41,324 bases of DNA from Comamonadaceae bacterium (GTDB taxonomy: Bacteria; Pseudomonadota; Gammaproteobacteria; Burkholderiales; Burkholderiaceae_C), in NCBI GenBank assembly GCA_947450675.1, contig CANFWI010000028.1, forward strand, positions 1-41,324, written 5' to 3'. The notes beneath the pieces were generated by a model that worked only from the letters and a program-made list of their open reading frames with translations, did no database searches and was not told where the DNA came from. The translations under genes were made by a program, and so were the position numbers. Positions 17,184 through 26,489 of the stretch are shown piece after piece (position 1 is the stretch's first letter; every line of letters starts with the position of its first letter).

Positions 17184-18157
17184 TCGGATTTGATGTTGCC
17201 GCGTTTGACTACTTTTTCCCACTTGGCATAGTCTTGTCGCAGATAGTTGGACAGGTCGGTTGGGCTGCCACCACCGACTTCAATGGCCTCGTCGGCAAAA
17301 CGTTTGCGCAACTCGGGCGAGCTCAAAATCTTGTTCACCTCAGCATTCAACCGGGCAACGATCGGCGCCGGCATGCCGGCGGGTCCGTAAAGACCCCACC
17401 ACTGGTTCGACTCGAAGCCGGGCAAACCAGACTCTGCCAGCGTGGGGAACTCAGGTGCCACATCAAGCCGCTGAAGACTGGTCACACCCAGCGGCCGCAA
17501 ACGACCGGACTTGAGCATCGGGCTGACGCTGGCGTAAGCTGCAAACAAAGCCGTCACCTGTCCGCCGGCCGTGTCGGCAACGGCTGGTGCAGCACCTTTG
17601 TACGGAATGTGCAGCAGATCAACCCCAGACGTCTGCTTGAACAGCTCTCCCGTCAAGTGGCTCAAGGTGCCACTGCCATTTGAGGCATAGTTGAGTTCAC
17701 CGGGGCGCGCCTTGGCAGCAGCCACCAAATCAGCCACGGATTTGATCGGCAACTTGGCATTGACGACGAGCACATTAGGGGATGAGCCGATCAGCACGAT
17801 CGGCGTGAAACTGGTGAGCGGGTTGTAAAGCGGCTTGGCCATCAGATGGGGATTGATGGACATGGTGCTGCTCGATGTGATCAGCAAGGTATAGCCGTCT
17901 GGCTCTGCTCGAGACACATACTGGGTTCCGACGGCGCCCCCTGCTCCCACTCTGTTTTCAACCACGAACGTGCTTTTAAAAGCCTCGCCCAGTTTCTGTG
18001 TGACCAGACGGAGCACAACATCAGCGGCACCACCCGGTGGAAAGGGCGTGATCACATGAACCACTTTATCCGGGTAGTTTTGTGCCGCCGAAAAGGTTGA
18101 GACAAACAAGAACCAGCCCGTCAAGAACAACTTGGACGAAAAGACAGTGCATCGCAT
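17180..18157 (-). CDS. Bug/TctC-family tripartite tricarboxylate receptor
   Basis: 325 residues. A signal peptide (MRCTVFSSKLFLTGWFLFVS) ends at FSAAQ, and the mature part begins with the Bug hallmark YPDKVVHVITPFPPGGAADV. The second conserved loop is ENRVGAGGAVGTQYV, followed by AEPDGYTLLITSS. These proteins are periplasmic receptors for carboxylates, either for TctAB-type permeases or as orphan sensors; the membrane subunits are not in this window. The ATG at 18157 has AAAGGA about 8 nt upstream. It is the first gene of an operon with two MmgE/PrpD enzymes and is divergent from an esterase gene with a 246-bp gap. Confidence 0.94.
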   Translation of the reverse strand: MRCTVFSSKLFLTGWFLFVSTFSAAQNYPDKVVHVITPFPPGGAADVVLRLVTQKLGEAFKSTFVVENRVGAGGAVGTQYVSRAEPDGYTLLITSSSTMSINPHLMAKPLYNPLTSFTPIVLIGSSPNVLVVNAKLPIKSVADLVAAAKARPGELNYASNGSGTLSHLTGELFKQTSGVDLLHIPYKGAAPAVADTAGGQVTALFAAYASVSPMLKSGRLRPLGVTSLQRLDVAPEFPTLAESGLPGFESNQWWGLYGPAGMPAPIVARLNAEVNKILSSPELRKRFADEAIEVGGGSPTDLSNYLRQDYAKWEKVVKRGNIKSE

Positions 18158-18403
18158 GTGTGAATCCTTTGCTTTTAAAGATAACGTCAGTCCCCCCAAT
18201 TCTGATGGTTGCGCACTGGCAGCGAACTCATCTTTGTGATTATGGGAGGCTGCTAAAGCAGAGTAAAGTGCAAAAATTCCATCTATTCTTGCTTCAAACG
18301 CAAAAATCTATTGCGAAACACAAGTCCACGCGGATCACCAAATAAGCGTATTCTTTGCTGCACTGCAGCAATGCGACTTGGAGTGCCATCAGTGTCTTTT
18401 TGG

Positions 18404-19543
18404 ATGAACAAATTAGCCCGTGCCACCCGCCAATCTCATCTGGGTCGTCAAGTGGCTGCGGCCGAACGACTGTTGCGGCGCGTATTGCTTTCAGAAATCG
18501 CCATTCCGGGGTTGCCAGCGGCATGGGTAGCCGTTGCAGTGACCCCTGAGCCTGAAAGCAAGAAAATCCTCGCCAAAGAAGATCCTCCGTTGACCGAAGC
18601 ACTGGCTGCGCCAGAGTCATTGCCAAAGCCCCGTCGTGCGGCATTCACGCGACAGGTTTTTGAGTTTGACGGCGAACGCTATGACTTCAATCTGTATGTC
18701 CCGCCCTTATCGCCTTTATCGCCGGCAACCTCCACATCGGATGCCCTCACCCGTGTGCCGCTGGTCGTCATGCTGCACGGTTGCAAACAAGATGCCCCAG
18801 ACTTTGCACGCGGCACCCAAATGAACGAGTTGGCGGCCAAGACGCCGTGCCTGGTGCTGTATCCCGAACAGTTGGCCAAGGCCAACCAGATGCGCTGCTG
18901 GAACTGGTTTGACAGCGAACACCAAGGCCGGCACGCCGGTGAACCGGCCATGCTGGCCGCACTGACACGGCAAGTCATCGCACGTTACCCGGTCGACCCG
19001 ACGCGGGTCTACATCGCCGGTCTCTCCGCAGGTGGCGCCATGGCGGCCATCGTGGCGGCACACAATCCTGATCTTTTCGCCGCCGTCGGCGTGCACTCAG
19101 GCCTGCCGCCAGGGGCTGCGCACGACGTGATGTCGGCTTTCAGCGCCATGCGAAGCGGCGGTCAATCCCGCGCACCGGGTGGTCCTGCCGCGCTCAAGGA
19201 CGTGATGCCGACCATCGTCTTCCATGGCGACGCTGACCGCACCGTGCACCCGGACAACGGCGACCAGATCGTGCTGGCCGCCATCGCCGCACTGAAAGCT
19301 TCCGGTGTGGCGCTTAAACGCAGCATCATCCCGCAAGAAATGCCCGCGCCCACGGGTGAACTGCGGCACACGTTGCGCACGGTTTACAGCAACGATGACC
19401 AGCGCCACTTTGTCGAGTACTGGTCCGTCGAAGCGGGCCCTCACGCGTGGTCAGGCGGGAGCGCTGCGGGCTCTTTCACCGACCCTCACGGTCCGAATGC
19501 CTCGGCGGCCATATTGTCTTTTTTCCTGCAACATCGCCGCTGA
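18404..19543 (+). CDS. PHB depolymerase-family (LpqC-type) esterase
   Basis: About 379 residues from ATG 18404. Alpha/beta hydrolase of the esterase PHB-depolymerase family: the oxyanion region VMLHGCKQDAPDFARGTQMN, the nucleophile elbow GLSAGGAM, a catalytic Asp in VFHGDADRTVHPDN, and the C-terminal His in PHAWSGG. An N-terminal region of about 80 residues rich in Arg and Pro lacks a Sec signal, so it may be an intracellular enzyme acting on polyhydroxybutyrate or small esters. An in-frame ATG at 18371 is an alternative start; neither has a clear ribosome site. It is divergent from the Bug operon. A BktB-like thiolase gene elsewhere in the window is consistent with PHA metabolism, but there is no operon link. 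Confidence 0.88.
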   Translation: MNKLARATRQSHLGRQVAAAERLLRRVLLSEIAIPGLPAAWVAVAVTPEPESKKILAKEDPPLTEALAAPESLPKPRRAAFTRQVFEFDGERYDFNLYVPPLSPLSPATSTSDALTRVPLVVMLHGCKQDAPDFARGTQMNELAAKTPCLVLYPEQLAKANQMRCWNWFDSEHQGRHAGEPAMLAALTRQVIARYPVDPTRVYIAGLSAGGAMAAIVAAHNPDLFAAVGVHSGLPPGAAHDVMSAFSAMRSGGQSRAPGGPAALKDVMPTIVFHGDADRTVHPDNGDQIVLAAIAALKASGVALKRSIIPQEMPAPTGELRHTLRTVYSNDDQRHFVEYWSVEAGPHAWSGGSAAGSFTDPHGPNASAAILSFFLQHRR

Positions 19544-19669
19544 AGAAGTCCCACCCAGAGGCCGACCTTGCCATGCTTGAGATCGAAAAAACCGGTTCAT
19601 CGCAGACAATGATCATCCATAACTGTGACGACCTTCCTTTTTTGACTCACCGACTGCCGAGCAAGCCCC

Positions 19670-20197
19670 ATGACATCCCTGCTGTCCAGCGCCAAGATCC
19701 TCACTGCCAAGCATCCCAATTTTTCGCGACAGGAGTTTCGCAGCGCGCTCGGCATGTTCGCCACCGGCGTGACCATCATCACCGCCCGCACCGCTGACGG
19801 CGACTTGGTTGGGCTGACAGCCAACTCCTTCAACTCGGTCTCGCTGGACCCGCCGTTGGTGCTGTGGAGCCTGAGTCGTTCCGCCGCTTCCATGGTGGCA
19901 CTGAGCACGGGTTCACACTACGCCATCAACATTCTGGCTGCCGACCAAAAAGAGCTTGCCGAACGCTTTGCTGGCAAGCGCGAAGACCGCTGGGAGGGCG
20001 TTGAGTTTTCCGATGGGCTCTGCGGTGCGCCTCTGTTGGCTGGTGCTGCCGCCACCTTTGAATGCTTCAACCGCAGCCGCTATGAAGAAGGCGATCACGT
20101 CATCTTCGTGGGTGAAGTCGAGCGTTGCGAACACCGCACGGGTATTTCACCTTTGCTGTTTCACGGCGGCAAGTTCTACACCGAACATCCGCTTTAA
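19670..20197 (+). CDS. Flavin reductase family protein (FMN-binding split barrel)
   Basis: 175 residues. The family pattern is intact: FRSALGMFATGVTIITARTA, the flavin-binding LTANSFNSVSLDPPLVLWSL, YAINILAADQKELAERFAG, and the C-terminal DHVIFVGEVERCE with LLFHGGKFY. Such proteins reduce FMN or FAD with NAD(P)H and usually supply a partner flavin monooxygenase; none is adjacent, so the partner is unknown. It lies 126 nt after the esterase in the same direction with no hairpin between them, so it may be co-transcribed or have its own promoter. Family call secure, substrate unknown. Confidence 0.93.
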   Translation: MTSLLSSAKILTAKHPNFSRQEFRSALGMFATGVTIITARTADGDLVGLTANSFNSVSLDPPLVLWSLSRSAASMVALSTGSHYAINILAADQKELAERFAGKREDRWEGVEFSDGLCGAPLLAGAAATFECFNRSRYEEGDHVIFVGEVERCEHRTGISPLLFHGGKFYTEHPL

Positions 20198-20297
20198 GAG
20201 ACCTCCCTGATGGCTGGGGGCGGCGGCTGGCGTGAATTGCCACGTCGTCTGACTACACTTGTCCTTTTGAATCACACCAGCAAACGCCCCACACGAC

Positions 20298-20906
20298 ATG
20301 GAAATTTTTGTTCTTTCGATGATGTTCGCCTTCGTCGGCTACACGCTCAAGTCTCGGGCCGAGGGTCGACGTATCGCCTTGCTGGGGCTGCATCTTGGCA
20401 ACTACCAAATCGAAAAGCTCATGGAGACTCTGACCGACGGCTACGCCCGTGCGTTGGGTGAAAACGATGCAGCACGGCGCGCCTCCATCTGGCAATTGAT
20501 GAATGGCCCTGAAGACAAGCTGGCGGCACAACTCAAACAGCTCGCCGACAGCCTCGCCACCGTAGAGGCGGCCGAGACCGGCGTCAACCGCTGGCCCTGG
20601 CCCTTGAGTGAAGCCGCGCCATGGATCCCGACTATCCGCTTTGACTTGCGCAAGGCCTTGAAAATCCATGCTGACGGCTTGGCCCGCGCAGCCAGCCACA
20701 ACGATGCTGTCTCAGCACCGTCACGTGCCTTCACGCTCAGCGCCGAACTGTTTCTGATGCAACACACCTGCCATTGGTTTTGCAAATCAAAACCCATTGC
20801 CTCAGCGCGCATGCTGGTGCGACACAAAACAACTTACGAGATGGTGTTGCAGTCGGTTTCGCCTGAAACACGGCGGGCTTACAACGCGTTGGTCGAGCAG
20901 GCCTGA
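20298..20906 (+). CDS. Unrecognised protein with N-terminal hydrophobic helix
   Basis: 202 residues. The first 18 residues are hydrophobic (MEIFVLSMMFAFVGYTL), consistent with an N-terminal membrane anchor and a cytoplasmic C-terminal part. The rest is predicted mostly helical, with segments such as EDKLAAQLKQLADSLATVEA, a WPWPLSEAAPW loop and a His/Cys-containing region (LMQHTCHWFCKS). I do not recognise a family. The codon pattern matches its neighbours, so it is likely a real gene. It converges on the ABC ATPase gene with only 29 nt between the stops. Confidence 0.7.
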   Translation: MEIFVLSMMFAFVGYTLKSRAEGRRIALLGLHLGNYQIEKLMETLTDGYARALGENDAARRASIWQLMNGPEDKLAAQLKQLADSLATVEAAETGVNRWPWPLSEAAPWIPTIRFDLRKALKIHADGLARAASHNDAVSAPSRAFTLSAELFLMQHTCHWFCKSKPIASARMLVRHKTTYEMVLQSVSPETRRAYNALVEQA

Positions 20907-20935
20907 AGCCCTCTGCTCATGGAAGGCTCAGCGGC

Positions 20936-21634
20936 TCAACTGCTGAGCACCCGGCCGTCGACCAGCTCAATCACCCGGTCACAGCGCAGCGCCAGTCGCG
21001 GGTCATGCGTGACGATCAGGCAGGCACTGCCGTGGTCTCGGTTGAAGTCGCGCAGCAGTGAAAACACCTCGTCGGCACTCACCGTGTCCAGATTGCCCGT
21101 CGGCTCATCGGCCAAAATCAGCCGCGGTTTTTGCGACAAGGCGCGGGCAATCGCCACGCGTTGCTGCATGCCCCCCGAGAGCTCGCCGGGCCGCTTGTAT
21201 TCCGCGCCCTTCAAACCCACCCGAAGGAGCAGTTCACGCGCCAGCGCTTCGGCGGCGGCTGTGGCCGTGCCATGGCGGATGATGGACGGCAACAGAACGT
21301 TTTCCAGCGCAGTGAAGGCCGGCAGCAAATGGTGAAACTGAAAGACAAATCCGATGGTCGCACCGCGCAAGGCCGTCAGGCCGGTATCGTCGAGTGACTG
21401 CGCCGCCTGACCGGCGATGTCCAGCTGACCACTGGTCGACTTCTCCAGCAAACCAATGATGTTGAGCAGCGTGCTTTTGCCCGAGCCTGACGGTCCCTTC
21501 AAGGCGACAAACTCGGCCTGCTGCAATGCCAATGTGATGCCGTGCAAGACTTCGGTCTCGACCTCGGTGCCGATGTTGTAACGCTTGGTGATCGCCTCTA
21601 GGCGAAGAATGGGTGGCGCGCTCGACGGGTTCAT
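20936..21634 (-). CDS. ABC transporter ATP-binding protein (LolD/MacB type)
   Basis: 232 residues: Walker [11 protein letters not shown] loop in [18 protein letters not shown], signature [15 protein letters not shown], Walker [13 protein letters not shown] and switch His in [11 protein letters not shown]. The N-terminus [20 protein letters not shown] is typical of the LolD/MacB/FtsE type that works with FtsX-like permeases. The ATG at 21634 has GAAGG about 10 nt upstream; the frame is open further upstream only because it reads through the permease gene in another frame. It follows the permease by 13 nt and, with the adaptor gene, makes a three-gene export-type operon. Confidence 0.95.
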   Translation of the reverse strand: MNPSSAPPILRLEAITKRYNIGTEVETEVLHGITLALQQAEFVALKGPSGSGKSTLLNIIGLLEKSTSGQLDIAGQAAQSLDDTGLTALRGATIGFVFQFHHLLPAFTALENVLLPSIIRHGTATAAAEALARELLLRVGLKGAEYKRPGELSGGMQQRVAIARALSQKPRLILADEPTGNLDTVSADEVFSLLRDFNRDHGSACLIVTHDPRLALRCDRVIELVDGRVLSS

Positions 21635-21647
21635 GTGTGGTTTACCT

Positions 21648-23000
21648 TCAGGCACGAATCGCTTGCACCGGGTCCATGCGGGCGGCGCTGCGCGCGGGCA
21701 CAAAGGCCGCGGCAAGGCCCACGCCGCAAGCCACCAGCGAGGCCAGCAAGACCAGCTGCGGGTCCAAATACGGCGTGAACATCGGGCTGCCATCGGGGCT
21801 TTTGAAGACGTGCGAAAACACCACCAGCAAGGCATACGCCAATGCTGCGCCGAGGATCGAGCCGGCCAAACCGACCAGTCCGCCCTGCAATAAAAAGACC
21901 GCCATGATTTGGCGCCGACCCGCCCCCATGGCGCGCAAGATTCCGATCTCGCGCTGCTTTTGCACCACGCTGACCACCAGCACGCTGGAAATACCCAGTG
22001 CCACGATGAGCACCACAAAACTGCGAATCAGGTTGTTTGAAACCGTCTGGTTGGACAGCGCATTCAGCAAGCCGGCGTTGGTCTGCATCCAGCTGTCCAC
22101 CGTCAGGCCGGTTTGCAGACGCAGCGTGTCGGCCACCCGGTCGGCGCCAAACAGGTCGGTCACTGTCAGGTCGATGTTCGACACACCACCGGGCAGATCG
22201 AGCAGCGTTTGCGACAACTTGAGCGTGACAAAAACCCAGCGTCGATTGAGGTCTCGGTTGCCCATGTCAAAGAGGCCGCTGACCTGCAGCGTTTCACTGC
22301 GACCCGTCGCACTGGTGACGCGCAGCTTGTCACCGAGCGAGAGACCCAGGTCTTGCGCGAGGTCAATGCCGATCAGCGCACCCGTGCCCGCCACATCAAA
22401 TGTGCCGCGCGTCATGTAGTTGTCCATCCGTACCACGCGGCGGTAAACGTCGGGCTTGACGCCCTGTAGCACGACGCTTTTGTTGTAGTTGCCGCGTGAC
22501 GCAAATGCCGGACCGCTGGCCACGGGTGACACCGCCAACACACCGGGCGTGTTGGCCGCCAGCGCCGCGATGCGCTCCCACTGGTCGACAGAGCGCAGGC
22601 GCTGTTCACGCGGCTGTACCGCAGCCGCGACGGCTTGGTTTTCATCAGCCCGCAACACCGGTCGGGTCAGCTCTTCAGTCGGTTTGATCACCACATGCGC
22701 TTGTGATCCCATGACGCGGTCAATGATGGTGCTTTGCAACTGGTTGATGAGTTGCGTCAGAAAAATAATCACCGCAACGCCACCTGTGACGCCCGCGAGG
22801 ATGAGCGTGCTCTGCATCCGGCCTTCGCGCAAAAAACGCAAGGCCAGCAGCAATTCAAAGGACATCCAACGAGCCCACGAACTGAGCTCTGGCCGGTGCC
22901 CCGCTTGATGCAAAAACGGCCAGTTGAAGCGCATGCGCGGCTTAGCGCCGACAACGGGGACAACAGACTCAGGCGGTGGGGTTGACGATGGACTCGACAT
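21648..23000 (-). CDS. ABC transporter permease, MacB/LolC (FtsX-like) type
   Basis: 450 residues. A cytoplasmic N-terminus of about 55 residues leads into [20 protein letters not shown], the start of the first membrane helix, then a periplasmic MacB_PCD-like domain (about 85-320) and three C-terminal helices with the FtsX core [20 protein letters not shown] and the end [16 protein letters not shown]. Such permeases act as mechanotransmitters for lipoprotein, peptide or drug export rather than forming a channel. It sits between the adaptor (37-nt gap) and the ATPase (13-nt gap). Because the adaptor is HlyD-like, a MacAB-type export role fits better than Lol lipoprotein sorting. Substrate unknown. 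Confidence 0.93.
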   Translation of the reverse strand: MSSPSSTPPPESVVPVVGAKPRMRFNWPFLHQAGHRPELSSWARWMSFELLLALRFLREGRMQSTLILAGVTGGVAVIIFLTQLINQLQSTIIDRVMGSQAHVVIKPTEELTRPVLRADENQAVAAAVQPREQRLRSVDQWERIAALAANTPGVLAVSPVASGPAFASRGNYNKSVVLQGVKPDVYRRVVRMDNYMTRGTFDVAGTGALIGIDLAQDLGLSLGDKLRVTSATGRSETLQVSGLFDMGNRDLNRRWVFVTLKLSQTLLDLPGGVSNIDLTVTDLFGADRVADTLRLQTGLTVDSWMQTNAGLLNALSNQTVSNNLIRSFVVLIVALGISSVLVVSVVQKQREIGILRAMGAGRRQIMAVFLLQGGLVGLAGSILGAALAYALLVVFSHVFKSPDGSPMFTPYLDPQLVLLASLVACGVGLAAAFVPARSAARMDPVQAIRA

Positions 23001-23037
23001 GACGGCGGATGGCTTTGTCGTTCAGAAATTCAGCGCT

Positions 23038-24279
23038 TCACCGCGTGACGAAAGACGGCACTTCCATGCCTTTTTCCCGTACGGTGTTGCCGGCCTGTCG
23101 CACGCTGTCGCCCGGCAACGCTTTTTCAGTTTGCGGAATAGCCAATTCGCCTTCTGCCAAACCGCTGACAATTTCGACCGTGCCGATACCGCGCAATCCC
23201 AGTTTGACCGGCACCCGCACCGCGCGGTGGTCGCGCAATGCCAAGACCCACGGCGAAGCACTGTCCGCCTCACGCACGGCCGTTGTAGGCAACACCAAGA
23301 CACCCTGGCGCTTGGCGCCAATCAGCTCCACCGACACCGTCATGTCGGGTTTGAGGAAGACGGGTGGCTGCGGCACCGCCAAGCGCACCTCGACAGTGCC
23401 GCGTTGCAAGTCGACCGCCGGGCCGATGTAGCTCAATTGCGCATCAAATGGCTCGGCGGGATAGGCATCGGCTGCAGCCCGAGCGGGCATGCCCAGCATC
23501 AAGATGTGCAGATTTTTTTCATCAATGCCGGCGTCAATCCTAGTACTGCCGGCGGCCAAGGCGAGCAATACCCGACCGGGCTGGGCCATCGTTCCGGGTT
23601 CAACATTGCGAACCAACACCACGCCATCAACCGGGCTGGTGATGGCCAAGCGGGCCAGCCGCGCCTCGGCCATTTGCACAGCGGCCAGCGCCTGCGCGAC
23701 GCGGTCAGCGGCGAGGCCGCTTTCGACCCCACGCGGCTGATTCGCTTCAGCTTGCACACGGGCAGCCTGCAAGGCGCTGGCCGACGTGTCGAGCGTGCGA
23801 CGGGCTTCGTCCAGTTTTTGCTGTGAGAAAAATCCTTGTGCGACGAGCTCTTGCGCGCGCTGAAAGTCACGCTCCGCATTGCGCCAGGCTGCATCGGCCT
23901 GCACCACCGTTTGCGTCGCCACCGGTGCCGCCACCGTGGCTTGCTGGGTGGCCCGATTGCGCGCCTCACCCAAAGCGGCGTTGGCCTGCTGCAAGGCAGC
24001 GCGCGCCTCCGCGTCTGACAGACGCACCAGCAATTGCCCTGATTTGACGTGGTCGCCTTCACGCACCTGCACCGCCAACACAGTCGCAGTGACTTCGGCA
24101 GCAAGATCAATCCGAGCCGGGGCATTCAAACGGCCTGTGGCGACCACCGATTGCAGCAAATCACTGCGCAGCACGGGGGCAACTTGAACCGACGTTCCAC
24201 GCTGCTGAAACAACAATCCACCCGCTAGCAGCAAGGTGAACGTCACGGCGGCAAAGATCCATTTCTGGCGAGATTTCAT
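23038..24279 (-). CDS. HlyD/MacA-type periplasmic adaptor
   Basis: About 413 residues from ATG 24279. A single N-terminal membrane anchor (WIFAAVTFTLLLAGGLLF) is followed by the first lipoyl half (LDLAAEVTATVLAVQVREGD-like region with HVKSGQLLVRL), a long coiled-coil hairpin with many Ala, Gln and Arg, the second lipoyl half (ARLAITSPVDGVVLVRNVEP) and a beta-barrel/membrane-proximal domain. This is the RND/ABC adaptor fold bridging an inner-membrane pump to an outer-membrane factor. No TolC-like gene is in the window. An in-frame GTG at 24300 could add seven residues; neither start has a clear ribosome site. It is the first gene of the three-gene exporter operon. Confidence 0.92.
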   Translation of the reverse strand: MKSRQKWIFAAVTFTLLLAGGLLFQQRGTSVQVAPVLRSDLLQSVVATGRLNAPARIDLAAEVTATVLAVQVREGDHVKSGQLLVRLSDAEARAALQQANAALGEARNRATQQATVAAPVATQTVVQADAAWRNAERDFQRAQELVAQGFFSQQKLDEARRTLDTSASALQAARVQAEANQPRGVESGLAADRVAQALAAVQMAEARLARLAITSPVDGVVLVRNVEPGTMAQPGRVLLALAAGSTRIDAGIDEKNLHILMLGMPARAAADAYPAEPFDAQLSYIGPAVDLQRGTVEVRLAVPQPPVFLKPDMTVSVELIGAKRQGVLVLPTTAVREADSASPWVLALRDHRAVRVPVKLGLRGIGTVEIVSGLAEGELAIPQTEKALPGDSVRQAGNTVREKGMEVPSFVTR

Positions 24280-24339
24280 AAGGAGCGAGCTTAACCGCAC
24301 CCGTGGCGCGTCAATTGATCTGCATCATGAAGACTTGGA

Positions 24340-24927
24340 TTAAGCCTGGCCGGTTGAGACCTCGCCTTCGCCCAGTTTTGCCAACCGTTCGCTCTTCCAG
24401 TACACGTCGTCACCGCCGTTCATGCGGTTCAGCACGCGCGACAGCACGAACAGCAAATCGCTGAGTCGGTTGAGGTATTGGCGAGGCGATTCATTGAGCG
24501 TCTCGGCCAAATTCAGCGCCACCACGGCGCGTTCAGCACGCCTGGCCACCGTCCGGCAAACGTGCGCTAATGCGGCAGCGCGCGTGCCCGCAGGCAAGAT
24601 GAACTCCTGCAAACGGGGCAAAGTCGCGTTGTATTTTTCGAGTGCAGTGTCGAGCGATATCACGGCGTCGGGCTTGAGCAATTCAAAGCCCGGAATGGAC
24701 AGCTCACCACCGAGATTGAACAGCTGATGCTGCACTTCAACCAGGAGTGCGCGCACATCGGCCGCCATGTCCTCACACAACAACACGCCAATGTTGGAGT
24801 TGAGTTCGTCCACATCACCCATGGCACGCACCCGCAGGTGGTCTTTGGAAACGCGGGTGTTGTCGCCCAAACCCGTGGTGCCGTTGTCGCCGGTGCGCGT
24901 GGCGATTTGGGTGAGTCGATTGGCCAT
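24340..24927 (-). CDS. PduO-type cob(I)alamin adenosyltransferase
   Basis: 195 residues. It transfers the adenosyl group of ATP to cob(I)alamin or cob(I)yrinic acid a,c-diamide to make coenzyme B12. The N-terminal ATP-binding signature TRTGDNGTTGLGDNTRVSKD is intact, followed by VRAMGDVDELNSNIG; the central helix has CRTVARRAERAVVAL and the C-terminal region YLNRLSDLLFVLSRVLN, all typical of the trimeric PduO/MMAB family. The ATG has GGGAA upstream. It is divergent from the FAD oxidoreductase gene with about 140 bp between them and lies 60 nt before the exporter operon on the same strand. No B12-dependent enzyme is nearby. Confidence 0.95.
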   Translation of the reverse strand: MANRLTQIATRTGDNGTTGLGDNTRVSKDHLRVRAMGDVDELNSNIGVLLCEDMAADVRALLVEVQHQLFNLGGELSIPGFELLKPDAVISLDTALEKYNATLPRLQEFILPAGTRAAALAHVCRTVARRAERAVVALNLAETLNESPRQYLNRLSDLLFVLSRVLNRMNGGDDVYWKSERLAKLGEGEVSTGQA

Positions 24928-25066
24928 GAGTTTCCCGTCAAAAATGTTGCAAGTTGCGGCATGGCCGCGGTCGCCTGTGTCAGCGGTCTTCGCCGAACCG
25001 ATGATTATTCACGACTTCGACGCAGACCATGCCAGCGTAAACTCCAAAAAACGCTGAAAACACCTC

Positions 25067-26488
25067 ATGAACGCACCGCTACCCGTCCACTTGCTGCCCG
25101 AAACTCTTCAACGCGAGACGCCGGTCGCGCTGATGGATGCCCTGAAAGCGCGCTTTGCCGAGCGCTGCACAACGGCGCTGGTGGTGCGCGAGCAGCACGG
25201 CCGTGACGAGTCGTCGTTTGCCTCGCCACCGCCCGCCGCCGTGGTGTTTGCCGAGAGCACAGCCGACGTGGCTGACGTTGTCAAACTGGCCAGTCTGCAC
25301 AACGTACCGGTCATTCCGTTTGGCGTTGGCACATCATTGGAAGGCCATTTGCTGGCGGTGCAAGGCGGCATCAGCATCGACATGGGCCGCATGAACCGCG
25401 TGCTGTCGATCAACGCCGAAGACCTGACGGTGACAGTGCAACCGGGCGTGACGCGCAAGCAACTCAACGAAGCCGTCAAAAGCACGGGTTTGTTTTTCCC
25501 GATCGACCCCGGCGCCGATGCCACGCTGGGCGGCATGTGCGCGACCCGCGCCAGTGGCACCAACGCCGTGCGCTACGGCACCATGCGCGAGAACGTGCTG
25601 GCGCTGGAAGTGGTGACTGCTAGCGGCGAAGTCATCCGCACCGGCACGCGAGCCAAAAAATCGTCGGCGGGCTATGACCTGACGCGGCTGATGGTGGGTA
25701 GCGAAGGCACGCTGGGCGTCATCACCGAAGTGACCGTCAAGCTGTACCCGCTGCCTGAAGCCATTTCGGCGGCGATCTGTTCTTTTCCGAGCATCGAGGC
25801 TGCCGTGCGGACAACGATCGAAGTGATTCAGATGGGCGTGCCGATTGCGCGTGTTGAGCTGATCGACGCCAATTCAGTGCGCATGGTCAACGCTCACTCC
25901 AAACTCTCGCTGCGCGAAGAACCGATGCTGTTGATGGAGTTTCACGGCTCGCCGACGGGCGTCAAAGAACAAGCCGAGCTGGTACAAGAGCTGGCCAACG
26001 GCCATGGCGGCCATGCTTTCGAATGGGCCAACACGCCGGAAGAGCGTACGCGGCTTTGGACTGCGCGGCACAACGCCTACTTTGCAGCGGTGCAATCACG
26101 CCCCGGTTGCCGCGTGATTTCAACCGACACCTGCGTGCCGATCTCGCGACTGGCCGACTGCTTGCTGGACTCGATCATTGAAGCCGATGCCAGCGGTATT
26201 CCGTATTTCTTGGTCGGTCATGTCGGCGACGGCAACTTTCACTTTGGTTACCTGATTGACCCGACCCAACCCGAAGAGCGCGAAGTGGCCGAGGCACTGA
26301 ACCATCAACTGGTGACGCGCGCGCTCCGGCTGGAAGGTACCTGCACTGGAGAGCACGGCGTGGGTCTGCACAAAATGGATTTTCTGGTGTCAGAAACCGG
26401 CGACGGTGCGGTCAACATGATGCGCAGCATCAAGCGCGCGCTGGACCCGAAAAACATCATGAATCCAGGGAAGATTTTTACGCTTTGA
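25067..26488 (+). CDS. FAD-linked oxidase, GlcD / D-lactate dehydrogenase type
   Basis: 473 residues of the PCMH-type FAD-binding oxidoreductases. The FAD domain shows VVKLASLHNVPVIPFGVGTS, then PGADATLGGMCATRASGTNA with VRYGTMRENVLALEVV; the C-terminal FAD-oxidase domain contains YFLVGHVGDGNFHFGYLIDP and the closing EGTCTGEHGVGLHKMDFL and NPGKIF. Such enzymes oxidise D-2-hydroxyacids (D-lactate, glycolate or relatives) and pass electrons to quinone or cytochrome c. No GlcE or GlcF genes follow, which favours a stand-alone D-lactate dehydrogenase (Dld-type) over glycolate oxidase. The next gene is convergent and its end is separated by one base. Confidence 0.93.
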   Translation: MNAPLPVHLLPETLQRETPVALMDALKARFAERCTTALVVREQHGRDESSFASPPPAAVVFAESTADVADVVKLASLHNVPVIPFGVGTSLEGHLLAVQGGISIDMGRMNRVLSINAEDLTVTVQPGVTRKQLNEAVKSTGLFFPIDPGADATLGGMCATRASGTNAVRYGTMRENVLALEVVTASGEVIRTGTRAKKSSAGYDLTRLMVGSEGTLGVITEVTVKLYPLPEAISAAICSFPSIEAAVRTTIEVIQMGVPIARVELIDANSVRMVNAHSKLSLREEPMLLMEFHGSPTGVKEQAELVQELANGHGGHAFEWANTPEERTRLWTARHNAYFAAVQSRPGCRVISTDTCVPISRLADCLLDSIIEADASGIPYFLVGHVGDGNFHFGYLIDPTQPEEREVAEALNHQLVTRALRLEGTCTGEHGVGLHKMDFLVSETGDGAVNMMRSIKRALDPKNIMNPGKIFTL

Positions 26489-26489
26489 A

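Noticed and set aside
20936-22018. Long 360-residue version of the ABC ATPase
   Set aside because: The first 128 residues read through the permease gene in another frame and are Trp/Cys/Arg-rich; the real ATPase starts at 21634 with a ribosome site.
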